A stretch of 64,000 nucleotides of DNA, from NCBI RefSeq assembly GCF_030009775.1, contig NZ_JASCTH010000040.1:32356-96355 (forward strand), given 5' to 3'. The position numbers were made by a program, and so were the translations under genes. This DNA is from Actinoplanes sandaracinus. GTDB lineage: Bacteria; Actinomycetota; Actinomycetes; Mycobacteriales; Micromonosporaceae. The notes under the pieces were generated by a model. The model did not search any database. It saw only the letters and a list, made by a program, of their open reading frames with translations, and was not told the DNA's origin. Positions within the stretch are counted from its first letter, which is position 1; the number at the start of each line of letters is the position of its first letter. Positions 25,351-33,579 of this stretch are shown here, in pieces.

Positions 25351-25770
25351 TCAGGCGAGGTTGATCTGGACCTCGACGTTGCCGCGGGTGGCGTTGGAGT
25401 AGGGGCAGAGCTGGTGGGCGGCGTCGAGGACGGCCTTGGCGGTGGTCTCGTCGAGGCCGGGCAGTTCGGCTTCGATGGTGACGCTGAGGCCGAAGCCGCC
25501 GGTGGGCAGGGGGCCGATGCCGACGTCGACGGTGATGGCGGTGTCGACGAGGGTGACCTTCTGGTGGCTGGCGACGCGCTTGAGGGCGCTGTGGAAGCAG
25601 GCGGCGTAGCCGGCGGCGAACAGCTGTTCGGGGTTGGTGAGGGCGCCGCCGGGGCCGCCCATCTCCTTGGGGATGGCCAGGTCGAAGTCGAGGACGCCGT
25701 CGCTGGAACGGACGTGGCCGCTGCGGCCCTCGCCGGTGGCGGTGGCGGATGCGGTGTAGAGGGTGCTCAT
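25351..25770 (-). CDS. ohr: organic hydroperoxide resistance protein Ohr
   Basis: A 139-residue OsmC/Ohr-family peroxidase that reduces organic hydroperoxides with a thiol pair. Catalytic cysteines are C58 (AACFHSAL) and C122 (LCPYSNATRGN), and the polarising R21 and E48 (NPEQLF) are in place. It begins MSTLYTASATATGEGRSGHV, as in characterised Ohr proteins. The ATG overlaps the stop of ohrR (ATGA), giving an ohrR-ohr operon, which is the usual sensor-effector arrangement in the cytoplasm. Confidence 0.95.
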   Translation of the reverse strand: MSTLYTASATATGEGRSGHVRSSDGVLDFDLAIPKEMGGPGGALTNPEQLFAAGYAACFHSALKRVASHQKVTLVDTAITVDVGIGPLPTGGFGLSVTIEAELPGLDETTAKAVLDAAHQLCPYSNATRGNVEVQINLA

Positions 25771-26213
25771 GGTTGTCCTTCGCGGGGGGTGTCGGCTGTG
25801 CCGCGGGCGCGGTGCAGCAGGGTGTGCAGTTGGGTGAGTTCGTCGGTGGTGAGGCCGGTGGCGCAGGCGAGGGCGTGGCTGAGGTCGCCGATGTCGGTCT
25901 GCAGGCGGGTGCCGGTCTCGGTGGGGTGGATCCAGACGGTGCGTTCGTCGTGGGTGCCGCGCTGGCGGCGCAGGTGTCCCTGGGTCTCGAGGCGTTTCAG
26001 CAGAGGGCTGAGGGTGCCGCTGTCGAGGCGCAGGGCGCGGCCGAGGTCACGGATGGTGGTGGGGCCGTCGTGCCAGAGGACGCGCATGACGAGGTATTGC
26101 GGGTAGGTCAGGCCGTGGGGGTCGAGGTGGGGCCGGTAGAGCGCGGTCATCGCGCGGCTGGCCGCATAGAGCTGGAAGCAGATCATCCGGTCCAGGGCGG
26201 TGCTCTCACGCAT
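25767..26213 (-). CDS. ohrR: MarR-family peroxide sensor OhrR
   Basis: A 148-residue winged-helix repressor. The peroxide-sensing cysteine is C12 in MICFQLYAASRAM, followed by the Y residues that hold it in characterised OhrR. The HTH block is GPTTIRDLGRALRLDSGTLSPLLKRLETQGHLRRQRG with the wing DERTVWIHPT. Oxidation of the cysteine releases it from DNA, inducing ohr. A matching palindrome lies 24 bp upstream of its start. It is coupled to ohr by a 4-bp overlap. Confidence 0.93.
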   Translation of the reverse strand: MRESTALDRMICFQLYAASRAMTALYRPHLDPHGLTYPQYLVMRVLWHDGPTTIRDLGRALRLDSGTLSPLLKRLETQGHLRRQRGTHDERTVWIHPTETGTRLQTDIGDLSHALACATGLTTDELTQLHTLLHRARGTADTPREGQP

Positions 26214-26236
26214 GCCAGAACAGTAGCGCCCAATCT

Positions 26237-26250
26237 AGTTGTGCACAACT
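26237..26250. promoter_or_regulatory. probable OhrR operator
   Basis: The perfect palindrome AGTTGTGCACAACT sits between the divergent ohrR and GNAT genes, at the position expected for autoregulation. Characterised OhrR sites have similar TTGTnnACAA cores. Confidence 0.75.
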
Positions 26251-26279
26251 GATCGGTGCCGGGAGTCACCACCGTGTGT

Positions 26280-26285
26280 GATCAT
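26280..26285 (+). promoter_or_regulatory. -10 box of a probable leaderless transcript
   Basis: GATCAT, six bases before ATG 26292; weaker match than the other boxes. Confidence 0.3.
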
Positions 26286-26291
26286 GCGGCC

Positions 26292-26816
26292 ATGGCGTTC
26301 ATCCGCTTCCTCAAGCTCTCCCCCGCCGCGCTGGCCGCCCTCGTCGCCGGAGATCTCGACACCGCGAGCGCCGCGGCCGGGCACCCGCTGAGCCCGTTCC
26401 TGGTCGACGAGAAGTGGCTGTGGGAGATACGGCTCGCCGACATCGCGGTCAACCCGCAAGCCGGGGACTGGATCGCGCGAGCGGTCATCGCCGAACCCGA
26501 AGGGGTGGTCGTCGGTCACGGCGGCTTCCACGGGCCACCGGACGCCGACGGGGTGGTCGAGGTCGCCTACACGGTGGCGCCGGAGCACCGGCTGCGCGGG
26601 TACGCCACGGCGATGCTGGCCGAACTGCTGCGGCGCGCCGACGCCGACCCCCGCGTCAGCGCGGTGCGGGCCAGCATCCGGCCGGACAACATCGGCTCGA
26701 AGAAGGTGATCGCGGGCTTCGGATTCCGCAAGATCGGTGAGCAGTGGGACGCGACCGACGGGCTGGAGGACGTCTACCTGCGCCCGGCCACCGGCGAACC
26801 ACCGGCGGCCGGCTGA
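26292..26816 (+). CDS. GNAT-family N-acetyltransferase
   Basis: A 174-residue GNAT enzyme. The acetyl-CoA site is VAYTVAPEHRLRGYATAMLAELLRRA, followed by SIRPDNIGSKKVIAGFGFRKIGEQWD, the standard end of RimJ/RimL-like members that acetylate amino groups on peptides or small molecules. ATG 26292 is chosen; the upstream 12-residue extension covers the ohrR promoter. It diverges from ohrR and could be affected by the shared OhrR operator. Terminated by the hairpin at 26825. Confidence 0.85.
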   Translation: MAFIRFLKLSPAALAALVAGDLDTASAAAGHPLSPFLVDEKWLWEIRLADIAVNPQAGDWIARAVIAEPEGVVVGHGGFHGPPDADGVVEVAYTVAPEHRLRGYATAMLAELLRRADADPRVSAVRASIRPDNIGSKKVIAGFGFRKIGEQWDATDGLEDVYLRPATGEPPAAG

Positions 26817-26824
26817 CGAACCAG

Positions 26825-26856
26825 GCCGGCGGGGCCGCCGCGACAGCCCCGCCGGC
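26825..26856. terminator. stem-loop between convergent genes
   Basis: GCCGGCGGGGC at 26825-26835 and its exact complement at 26846-26856, with a 10-nt loop; it separates the GNAT gene from the convergent sigma-factor gene. Confidence 0.7.
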
Positions 26857-26864
26857 GCCGCGTG

Positions 26865-27785
26865 TCACGCGGCGGCGGCCCACCGCTGGCCGTGCACGTC
26901 GGTGGCCGACAGCCGGCTGCTCATGGTGCTGCGCGCGGCGATCTGCGCCGTGTAGGCGGCCCGGCGGCGTGCCACACAACCGTCCTTGGCGGCCGGGCCG
27001 TTCTGCTGCTCCATGTGGGTGTTGAGACCGTCACGCAGCAGTGCCAGGGCCTCGGTGCGCAACTGCGACACCCGCGACTCGGTCACGTTCAGCTCGGCGG
27101 CGACCTCCGACAACGGCCGCTCCTGCAGGAACGACGCCTCGACGACGAACCGCAGCCGCTCCGGCAGCACGGTGACCGCGTCGTGCAGGTAACCCAGGCG
27201 CTCCCGATGCAGCAGCATCTCCTCCGGGTTCATCGAGTTCTCGGTGACCATGTCCTCGGCCGAGCCGGCGGTGAACCCCTGCAACGACAGCACCGCGGCG
27301 CGCTGCACGTCGTCGTCGACGCTGGACAGCTCGTTGACCGCGACACCGAGCAGCTCGGCCAGCTCCTCGGCGGTCGGGGTGCGGCCCAGCTGGCGGGTCA
27401 GCTCCTCGCGGGCCACGTCGGCACGCCGAGCCCGGGCCCGCACCGAGCGGCTGGCCCAGTCCATGCTGCGCAGCTCGTCGAGCAGGGCGCCGCGGACCCG
27501 GACGGCGGCGAACCGGCCGAACGGGATGCCGCGCTGCGGATCATAGGCCTGCGCGGCCGTCACCAGCGCGGCATAGCCGGCCGAGGCGAGATCGTCGCGG
27601 TGCACATGCGGGGGCACCCGGAACAGCATCTCGCGGACCATGTGACCGACCAGCGCCATGTTGTCGCGGATGAGCTGCTCCTGCTCCCCGGTTACGACCC
27701 GGTCGGCCGCGCCCGGGCCGGTGGCGTCGGCGGGCGGGGCGGCAGCGTCGCGGGTGACGGACTGAAGCTGGGCGGTAGCGGTCAT
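26865..27785 (-). CDS. sigma-70 family factor, FliA/WhiG type
   Basis: A 306-residue group 3 sigma factor. Region 2 is LIRDNMALVGHMVREMLFRVPPHVHRDDLASAGYAALVTAAQAYDP with PFGRFAAVRVRGALLDELRSMDW. Region 3 is TRQLGRTPTAEELAELLG. Region 4 is LPERLRFVVEASFLQERPLSEVAAELNVTESRVSQLRTEAL. This is the sigma-28/WhiG pattern that drives flagellar or sporulation genes. It suits an actinomycete with motile spores, but nothing flagellar is in the window. The extra 50-residue C-terminal tail is unusual. The start follows AGGGGGAAT. Confidence 0.85.
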   Translation of the reverse strand: MTATAQLQSVTRDAAAPPADATGPGAADRVVTGEQEQLIRDNMALVGHMVREMLFRVPPHVHRDDLASAGYAALVTAAQAYDPQRGIPFGRFAAVRVRGALLDELRSMDWASRSVRARARRADVAREELTRQLGRTPTAEELAELLGVAVNELSSVDDDVQRAAVLSLQGFTAGSAEDMVTENSMNPEEMLLHRERLGYLHDAVTVLPERLRFVVEASFLQERPLSEVAAELNVTESRVSQLRTEALALLRDGLNTHMEQQNGPAAKDGCVARRRAAYTAQIAARSTMSSRLSATDVHGQRWAAAA

Positions 27786-27964
27786 TTCGATTCCCCCTGT
27801 GTCGGCTGACCGGCGTTCAGGAGGAACTTTTCGCGGCTACGGGTGCAACAGGCAGGCACTCTCGGTTGCCGCTTGGTTGCACTGCTTTTTTCTTCTCAAG
27901 TCGGCGTCACACCGCTCGCCCACCACCGGCCGCGGACGGGCCACCACCCGCGGCCGGCGCGGTC

Positions 27965-28318
27965 TCAGCCGTGGAGCCTGCGGCCGCGTTTACCCAGCGG
28001 CACCTCCGACAGGTCCACGGTCTGCGAGGTGATCCGCTTGAAGCCGTACCCGCGCTCGGTCATCCAGGCCGCCGCCTTCGCCTCGGCCCGCTCGGTCACC
28101 CGCGGCACCTCACGCTCGTCATCGACGCGCTCCCCGAACCGGAAGCAGAAGAACGGCCGCGCCGCCAGGTCGTAGGTGAGGTGACCCTCGGCGGTGTAGT
28201 CGACCGCGAGGATGTCGCGGTGCTGGTCACCGGCGGCGATCAGCTCCGCCTTCTGGGCGTCGGACAGGTTGTCGAAGGACCCGCGGACGGTGACGCGGAT
28301 CGTGCGGCTGGCGCTCAT
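27965..28318 (-). CDS. DUF6204-like protein
   Basis: A 117-residue small protein. It has FRVTV-like opening strands (IRVTVRGSFDNLSDAQKAELIAAG), EGHLTYDLAARPFFCFRF, then AAAWMTERGYGFKRITSQTVDLSEVPLGKRGRR. I recognise this pattern as a DUF6204-like family common in actinobacteria, from memory. No catalytic residues can be named. It stands alone, 18 bp from the next gene on the same strand, and may share its transcript. Confidence 0.78.
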   Translation of the reverse strand: MSASRTIRVTVRGSFDNLSDAQKAELIAAGDQHRDILAVDYTAEGHLTYDLAARPFFCFRFGERVDDEREVPRVTERAEAKAAAWMTERGYGFKRITSQTVDLSEVPLGKRGRRLHG

Positions 28319-28335
28319 CGCGTCAGTATCGTGAA

Positions 28336-29160
28336 CTACCCCGCGGCGCTGCCAACGAATTCCGCCGCCCCGCGCAGCCGCACCCGCAGCAGCCTCGCCG
28401 CCCGGTCGGTGACCAGCCGCAGATCGGCCGGCCGCGACAGGCCCAGCGCCGCCAGGCTGGCCGCCGGAACGGCCGCCGGGTCCAGGCCGTCCCGGCGGGC
28501 CACCAGCACCCCCAGGTCGTAGCGGCTGACCGCGTCGGCGCCGGCCACGTTCAGCACCCCGGCATAGTCGTTGCCGGCCAGTTCCAGCAGAGCGTCGGCC
28601 AGGTCGTCGACGTGCACCGGCTTACGGATCTCGTCGGTGAACAGGCCACCCGCCACCCGCCCGGCGATCAGATCATGGGTCAGCCGCTCGTGAGCGCCGC
28701 CGCCGTCGCCCAGGATCAGCGACGTGCGCACGACGGCCGCGGCCGGGACGATCGCCCGGACCGCGGTCTCGGCCGCCGCCTTCGCCGCCCCGTAGGCGTA
28801 GACCGGGTCGGGCCGGGCGTCCTCGTCGTACACGCCGAGCCGGCCGCTGAAGATCGCGTCGCTGGAGACGTGCACCAGCCGGACCCCGGCCGCGGCCAGC
28901 GCCACATGGGCGGCGCCGTCAGCGGTCGACGGCCAGTCGTCCCGGTCACGGCCGGCGGCCGCGTGGATGACCGCGTCCGGCGCCACCTCGGCGATCACCC
29001 GGCGCACCTGCGCCGGGTCCCGGATGTCCAGCCGCACGGTCGCGGTCGCCGCCGGCGCGGACACCCAGGTGCCGACCGCGTCCCAGCCCGCGGCCGCCGC
29101 GCGGCGCATGACACGGCGGCCCAGGCAGCCGTTTCCTCCGGTGACCAGCAGGCGTCTCAC
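28336..29160 (-). CDS. RmlD/NAD-dependent epimerase-like oxidoreductase
   Basis: A 274-residue extended short-chain dehydrogenase. The Rossmann motif is VTGGNGCLGRRV, the active site has VHVSSDAIFSGR and YAYGAAKAAAE (YxxxK), and the C-terminal half matches RmlD-type sugar-nucleotide binding proteins (RTSLILGDGG, PVHVDDLADALLEL, GVLNVAGADAVSRYDLGVLVA). It probably reduces a keto sugar nucleotide or similar. GTG start overlaps the restored reading frame of the upstream permease by 4 bp, so it was originally part of that operon or follows it. Confidence 0.82.
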   Translation of the reverse strand: MRRLLVTGGNGCLGRRVMRRAAAAGWDAVGTWVSAPAATATVRLDIRDPAQVRRVIAEVAPDAVIHAAAGRDRDDWPSTADGAAHVALAAAGVRLVHVSSDAIFSGRLGVYDEDARPDPVYAYGAAKAAAETAVRAIVPAAAVVRTSLILGDGGGAHERLTHDLIAGRVAGGLFTDEIRKPVHVDDLADALLELAGNDYAGVLNVAGADAVSRYDLGVLVARRDGLDPAAVPAASLAALGLSRPADLRLVTDRAARLLRVRLRGAAEFVGSAAG

Positions 29161-29706
29161 GCGACGACCCTAGTACGCAGCGGCAGGTCCCGGGCGGCCG
29201 CCCACAGCAGCACCCAGCCGACCGCGACCGCGCCGGCCGTGAGCGCGACCAGCGTGACGGCGCCGTCCGGGCCGAACCAGCATGTACCAGCTGGCCAGGA
29301 AGATCATCGGGTAGTCGCCGGCCTCGAACACCCGGTGGTCCTGCAGGGCGCGGGCCCAGCCGGCGGCCCGGTAGAGGACCGCCTCCGCGGCGTAGACGCC
29401 GGTGAGCAGCGCCGCCAGGACGCCGGCGGTGACGACCTGGAAGACCGGGTGCTGAATCAGGAACTCGCGGCGGGTACGGCCGTGCACGACCATCCTGGCC
29501 AGCACCCCGGTCGCGCTGTAGCCGTAACCGACGGCGAGCCAGTGCAGCACCTGCCCGGCGACGTCGACCGCGCTGATCGTGGCCGGCCCCCGGGTCACGG
29601 CGGCCGCCAGGATCACACCGACCAGCACGTACACGGCGCCGAGGAACATCACCAGGAAGACGGTGTGCGCACAGAACAGGTAGCGGGCGATCGGCCAGCG
29701 GCTCAC
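29157..29706 (-). pseudogene. ABC transporter permease, frameshifted near its 3' end
   Basis: The first 140 codons encode membrane helices (FLVMFLGAVYVLVGVILAAAV; VVTAGVLAALLTGVYAAEAVLY). At about 29272-29280 the frame turns into an R/G-rich tail. The neighbouring frame restores a last helix (GAVTLVALTAGAVAVGWVLLWAAA) and ends in TGA overlapping the next gene's GTG. So one base has been lost or gained in a gene of about 183 codons. It overlaps the ATPase gene by 4 bp. Partner of a YtrA/GntR-type ABC operon. Confidence 0.75.
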
Positions 29707-30569
29707 GGGGCACCTCCGGTCAGATGGATGAACAGGTCCTGCACGGCGACCGGGCCGAGTTCCAGGCCGTACGCGCGGGCCAGGCCCCGCCGCTCGTCGC
29801 CGAGACCGCCGTAGAGGGTGACCTCCTTGGTCGGGCCCAGCCGCCGCTCGCCGAGCACGGTCAGCCCGTACACGAAGTCGTCGACCACCGACGCTGGGCC
29901 GGTCACCGACACCCCGCGCGAACGCAGGTCGTCGAGGTCCTCCCGCACCAGCAGCCGGCCCTCGTGCAGGATCAGCACCTGCTCGAACAGCGGGCTCTGC
30001 TCCTCGATCAGATGCGTGGACAGGATGAACGTGCGCGGATGCGCCAGGTAGTCGCGCAGCAGCTCATGGTGAAACAGCTACCGGGCGGCCGCGTCCATGC
30101 CCAGGTGCGCCTCGTCGAACATGGTCAGCGGCGCCCGCGACGCCAGGCCGACGACGATGCCGAACGCCGAGCGCTGGCCACGCGAGAGCCGCCCCAGCCG
30201 GCGCCGGCCGGACAGCCGAAACGGCCGAGCAGGTCGGTGGCGTACGCCCGGTCGAAAGGTGGGCCGCAGCATCGCGGCCATGCCGAGGATCTCGGCCAGC
30301 TGATCGGTGGGATCACCGAGGCCGCCGTCGTCCCGGATCAGGCAGATCCGGGTGGTGGACCGGGCGTTCTCGAACACCGGCTCACCGTCGAAGGTGACCG
30401 TGCCGCCGGACGGTTTCCGGAAACCGGCGAGCGTGGACAGCAGGGTGGTCTTGCCGGCGCCGTTGCGGCCCAACAAGCCGTAGACCCGACCGGCCGGCAG
30501 ATCGAGGTCGAGGGGATGCAGGGCCGTCGTCTCACCGAAACGGACCTGCAGGGCGGTGGTAGTGATCAT
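29703..30569 (-). pseudogene. ABC transporter ATP-binding protein with stop codon and shifted segment
   Basis: Walker A GRNGAGKTT, signature-like LSRGQRSAFGI and Walker B LTMFDEAHLGMD are present. An in-frame TAG at 30078-30080 splits the gene between AAAR and LFHHELLRDYLAHPRTFILSTHLIEEQ, which continue in the same frame. Between about 30210 and 30250 a short segment (DRAYATDLLGRFG) is intact only in another frame, meaning two compensating indels. An intact gene would give about 288 residues. These lesions, with that in the permease, make a functional exporter unlikely unless the sequence has errors. Confidence 0.78.
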
Positions 30570-30934
30570 CGGCCGTCTCCCGGGATGAGCGCGGATATGC
30601 GGGCCACGATGTCGGCGACCGGAATACCCAGGGTGCGGGCCTCGGCCGCCATCGGTTCGAGCACCTCGGCGAAGAACCGCTCACGCCGTTGCCGGCGCAG
30701 CCGCTCCTGCGCGCCGGCGCTGACGAACATGCCGACCCCGCGCCGCTTGTAGATGACGTTCTCGTCGACGAGCTGCTGGAACGCCTTGGCGGCGGTGGCC
30801 GGATTGATGCGGAAGTAGGCGGCGTACTGATTGGTGGACATCACCTGCTCGTCGGCACCCAGCGCCCCGCGGAGCACGTCGTCCTTGATCTGGTCGGCGA
30901 TCTGCCGGTAGATCGGACTGCGCTCGTCGAACAT
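30566..30934 (-). CDS. GntR-family regulator, YtrA type
   Basis: A 122-residue short GntR regulator. The winged HTH is SPIYRQIADQIKDDVLRGALGADEQVMSTNQYAAYFRINPATAAKAFQQLVDENVIYKRRGVGMFV, followed by the small C-terminal helix pair of the YtrA subfamily. ATG 30934 is placed by GGAGG six bases upstream. It overlaps the ATPase pseudogene by 4 bp. In this subfamily the regulator represses its own ABC operon in response to cell-envelope stress; here it is the only intact member. Confidence 0.85.
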   Translation of the reverse strand: MFDERSPIYRQIADQIKDDVLRGALGADEQVMSTNQYAAYFRINPATAAKAFQQLVDENVIYKRRGVGMFVSAGAQERLRRQRRERFFAEVLEPMAAEARTLGIPVADIVARISALIPGDGR

Positions 30935-31101
30935 CGCCCGCCTCCACACGTCGAGACATCCAGGTTCCGGGGTTCGTTACTCCAGTAACTAACCATAGAA
31001 CATCGATGCCCGGAACGCAGAGCGGCGCGGCGAGGAAGCCGGCCGGCACCGTGTTAGCGTCGAGCCGGACGCCTCCTGACGGCCGGCCCGACGGAGCCTT
31101 C

Positions 31102-31611
31102 ATGACCCGCTGGAACACCCGCCCCGAAACCCCCGCCGACATCACGGCCGTGCACGCGATCATCGCCGCCGCCTTCCCGACCGAAGCCGAAGCCGACCTC
31201 GTCGACGCGTTACGCGCCGACCCGGCGGCCTGGATCGACGGCCTGTCCATGCTCGCCACCGGCACCGACGGCACACCCGCCGGGCACGCGCTGCTCACCC
31301 GCTGCCACGTCGGCGGGCAGCCGGCCCTCGCGCTGGCGCCCTGCGCGGTCCTGCCGGCGGCGCAGCGCACCGGCGCCGGGTCGGCGGCGATCCGGGCCGT
31401 CCTCGACGCGGCCCGCGACCGGGGCGAGAACCTGGTGGTGGTGCTCGGCCACGCCGGCTACTACCCGCGGTTCGGGTTCACCCGGGCCTCCGGATTCGGT
31501 ATCAGCGCGCCCTTCCCGGCCCCGGACGAGGCGCTGATGGCGCTGGCCCTGGACCGGACCCGCCCGGTGCCGGCCGGCACCATCGCCTACGCCGCGGCGT
31601 TCGGCGTGTGA
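31102..31611 (+). CDS. GNAT-family acetyltransferase (YhbS-like)
   Basis: A 169-residue GNAT protein. It opens RPETPADITAVHAIIAAAF, contains APCAVLPAAQRTGAGSAAIRAVLDAARDRGENLVVVLGHAGYYPRFGF, where the GAGSAAI acetyl-CoA loop and the GHAGYYPRFGF block mark the YhbS-type subfamily of uncharacterised N-acetyltransferases. ATG 31102 precedes the first family residues; an upstream 32-residue extension is unconvincing. It is divergent from the GntR gene. Confidence 0.82.
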   Translation: MTRWNTRPETPADITAVHAIIAAAFPTEAEADLVDALRADPAAWIDGLSMLATGTDGTPAGHALLTRCHVGGQPALALAPCAVLPAAQRTGAGSAAIRAVLDAARDRGENLVVVLGHAGYYPRFGFTRASGFGISAPFPAPDEALMALALDRTRPVPAGTIAYAAAFGV

Positions 31612-31661
31612 CCCCCCAGCTCCGCTGATCCCGGTGACGGCGAGCCCGCGCCCCGCAAGCC

Positions 31662-31696
31662 GCGGCAGGTCCGGCCCGCCGGCGCGGACCTGCCGC
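31662..31696. terminator. stem-loop after the GNAT gene
   Basis: GCGGCAGGTCCG at 31662-31673 and its exact complement at 31685-31696 with an 11-nt loop; positioned between the convergent GNAT and F420-oxidoreductase genes. Confidence 0.65.
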
Positions 31697-31756
31697 CCCC
31701 CCCCCCCCCCGCGGGGGGGGGGGGGCCCGCCGCGCGGCCCCCCCCCCCCCCCCCCC
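31696..31756. other. homopolymer C/G tracts
   Basis: Runs of 15 C, 13 G and 19 C within 61 bp, directly after the terminator. Such tracts are rare in actinomycete DNA and typical of sequencing or assembly error at a GC hairpin. If real they would be phase-variable, but they are not inside a gene. Confidence 0.6.
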
Positions 31757-31784
31757 GGCGGGGATCGGTAGCCCTACCGGCGGC

Positions 31785-32666
31785 TCAGGGCTTGACGATG
31801 TGGTGGATCGTGTCGAGCGCCTTGAGCCGGTCAGCGCCCGTACCGAGCAGGAAGTCCGGGATGATCAGCTCGTCGACGCCGACCTCGCGGTAGGCGTCGA
31901 CCGTGCGGGCCACCTCGTCGGCCGAGCCGCCGTAGAACGGCGCCGTCACCCCGTCCGGCGGGCCGCCGTCGACCGACACCAGCGCCTGCGCGGTCCGGCC
32001 GATGGCCTTCGGGTCCCGGCCCACCTCGGCGCAGAACCCGTCGAGGACCCGCGACTTGTGGCCGATGACGTCGGGCAGCCCCCAGGTGTTCCACAGATCG
32101 GCGTACTCGGCGACGACCCGCAGCATCCGCTTCTCCCCCTTGGCCCCGATCATGATCGGGAGCGGGTCCTGCACCGGCTTCGGCTCGCAGACGGCGTCGG
32201 TGAGCCGGTAGTACTCGCCGTCGAACGTGGTCGTCGGGGTCCGCAGCAGCCCGTGCAGCACCTGCAGCGCCTCGACGAACCGGTCCAGCAGCCGCTTCAC
32301 CGGCAGCAGCTCGATGCCGTACTGCCGATGCTCGTTGACCTGCCAGCCGGCGCCGACCCCGAGCACGAACCGGCCGCCGGTGATCTGGTCGACGGTCGCG
32401 GCCATGTTCGCCACCACCGCCGGATGACGGTAGGTGTTGCCGTAGACGAGCGTGCCGACTCGCACCCGCGGCAGCACCGCGCCGAGCGCGGCGACCAGCG
32501 AACCGGCCTCCAGCACCGGATGATCGGGGCGCACGTCCGGCGGGGTGTTCGGCATGAAGTGATCGGCGATCCACACGCCGTCCCAGCCGGTGTCGGCCGC
32601 GTGCCGGGCCACCTCCACCACGTCAGCGTAGGGCTGGGCCGCGCCCGGCCAGATCGAGAGTCGCAT
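31785..32666 (-). CDS. LLM-class F420-dependent oxidoreductase
   Basis: A 293-residue luciferase-like monooxygenase-fold enzyme. It begins MRLSIWPGAAQPYADVVEVARHAADTGWDGVWIADHF and carries RVRVGTLVYGNTYRHPAVVANMAATVDQITGGRFVLGVGAGWQ, the common F420-binding layout of actinobacterial members. PIMIGAKGEKRMLRVVAEYADLWN lines the cofactor site. It likely transfers hydride from reduced F420 to an unknown organic substrate. ATG 32666 is the family start; the frame continues upstream without coding character. Single gene, divergent from the 32728 operon. Confidence 0.9.
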   Translation of the reverse strand: MRLSIWPGAAQPYADVVEVARHAADTGWDGVWIADHFMPNTPPDVRPDHPVLEAGSLVAALGAVLPRVRVGTLVYGNTYRHPAVVANMAATVDQITGGRFVLGVGAGWQVNEHRQYGIELLPVKRLLDRFVEALQVLHGLLRTPTTTFDGEYYRLTDAVCEPKPVQDPLPIMIGAKGEKRMLRVVAEYADLWNTWGLPDVIGHKSRVLDGFCAEVGRDPKAIGRTAQALVSVDGGPPDGVTAPFYGGSADEVARTVDAYREVGVDELIIPDFLLGTGADRLKALDTIHHIVKP

Positions 32667-32714
32667 GGGCGCCACCTTGCCAGACCGCCCGCAGGGCCGT
32701 GCGCCGCGTTGACC

Positions 32715-32720
32715 TAGGAT
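32715..32720 (+). promoter_or_regulatory. -10 box of a probable leaderless transcript
   Basis: TAGGAT, seven bases before ATG 32728, start of the MoxR operon. Confidence 0.45.
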
Positions 32721-32727
32721 GCCCGCC

Positions 32728-33579
32728 ATGCGGGTGGACGGGGAGACGGGGATCGTTCCCCTGCGGGCGATGACCGCGGGAGAGGTCCTGGACGCGGCGG
32801 TGGCGCTGCTGCGCCAGCGTGCCCTGCCGCTGCTCACCCTGTCGCTGGTGCTGGCCGCCGCCGAACAGCTGCTGCTGGGCCGGCTGCGCGACGCCGCCGG
32901 GCTGCGGCCGCCGTTCTACTACTGGGGCGTCGGCCCGGAAAACGTCTCCTGGGTGCCGGTGCTGGCCACCGGCTTCGCCACCGAGGCGTTCATCATCGCC
33001 GTCCTCGGCGGCTACGCGGGCGCCGCCGCCGGCCCCGCCCTGCTCGGCCGGCACGTCCGGCACCGCGAGCTGTGGCAGCGCTCCCGGCCCGCGGCGACGC
33101 TGCTGATCGCGCTGACGATGGCCGCGCTGACGTTCGGCGCCGCCATCGCCGGATTCGTCGGCGTCATCTTCGTCTACGGGCTGGCCGGCCTCGCCACCGT
33201 GATCCTGACCATCGACCGCACCGCCAACCCGTTCACCGCGCTGGGCCGCTCCGTCGGCCGGTCCGCCCGCCACGGCATGCGCGGCCTCCTCGTGCGGCTG
33301 ATGGGCTACCTGACCTGGCTGGCGATCCGGCTCGCCCTGGGCAGCGGCTGGGTGTTCGCCGCCGAGAGGCTGACCCCGGTCTCCGGCACCGAGTGGTGGC
33401 TGTACTGGGCGGTGCCGATCGCCTGGGGACTGGCCAACGCCGTCGCCTACGCGGCCCTGGCCTGCATGGACGCGGTCCTGCTACTGGACATCCGGATCCG
33501 CACCGAAGGCCTGGACATCTCGGTGGGCCGGGCCCGCAGCCTGGGCCGGGACACCGAGGCCGTGCTGGTGGCTCGCTGA
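32728..33579 (+). CDS. integral membrane protein, first gene of MoxR operon
   Basis: A 283-residue protein with about six membrane helices (LPLLTLSLVLAAAEQLLL; FIIAVLGGYAGAAAGPALLG; ATLLIALTMAALTFGAAIAGFVGVIFVYGLAGLATVIL; and WALYWAVPIAWGLANAVAYAALACMDAVLLLDI-like segments). It starts with PLRAMTAGEVLDAAVALLR, seen in actinobacterial proteins related to the membrane domain of glycerophosphodiester phosphodiesterases. It is the first gene of a tight five-gene operon. Stop and next start overlap (TGATG). ATG 32728 fits a TAGGAT box; ATG 32719 is also possible. Confidence 0.8.
   Translation: MRVDGETGIVPLRAMTAGEVLDAAVALLRQRALPLLTLSLVLAAAEQLLLGRLRDAAGLRPPFYYWGVGPENVSWVPVLATGFATEAFIIAVLGGYAGAAAGPALLGRHVRHRELWQRSRPAATLLIALTMAALTFGAAIAGFVGVIFVYGLAGLATVILTIDRTANPFTALGRSVGRSARHGMRGLLVRLMGYLTWLAIRLALGSGWVFAAERLTPVSGTEWWLYWAVPIAWGLANAVAYAALACMDAVLLLDIRIRTEGLDISVGRARSLGRDTEAVLVAR

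Noticed and set aside
26256..26291. Extended start for the GNAT gene at 26256
   Set aside because: It would place coding sequence over the OhrR operator region and has no family residues.
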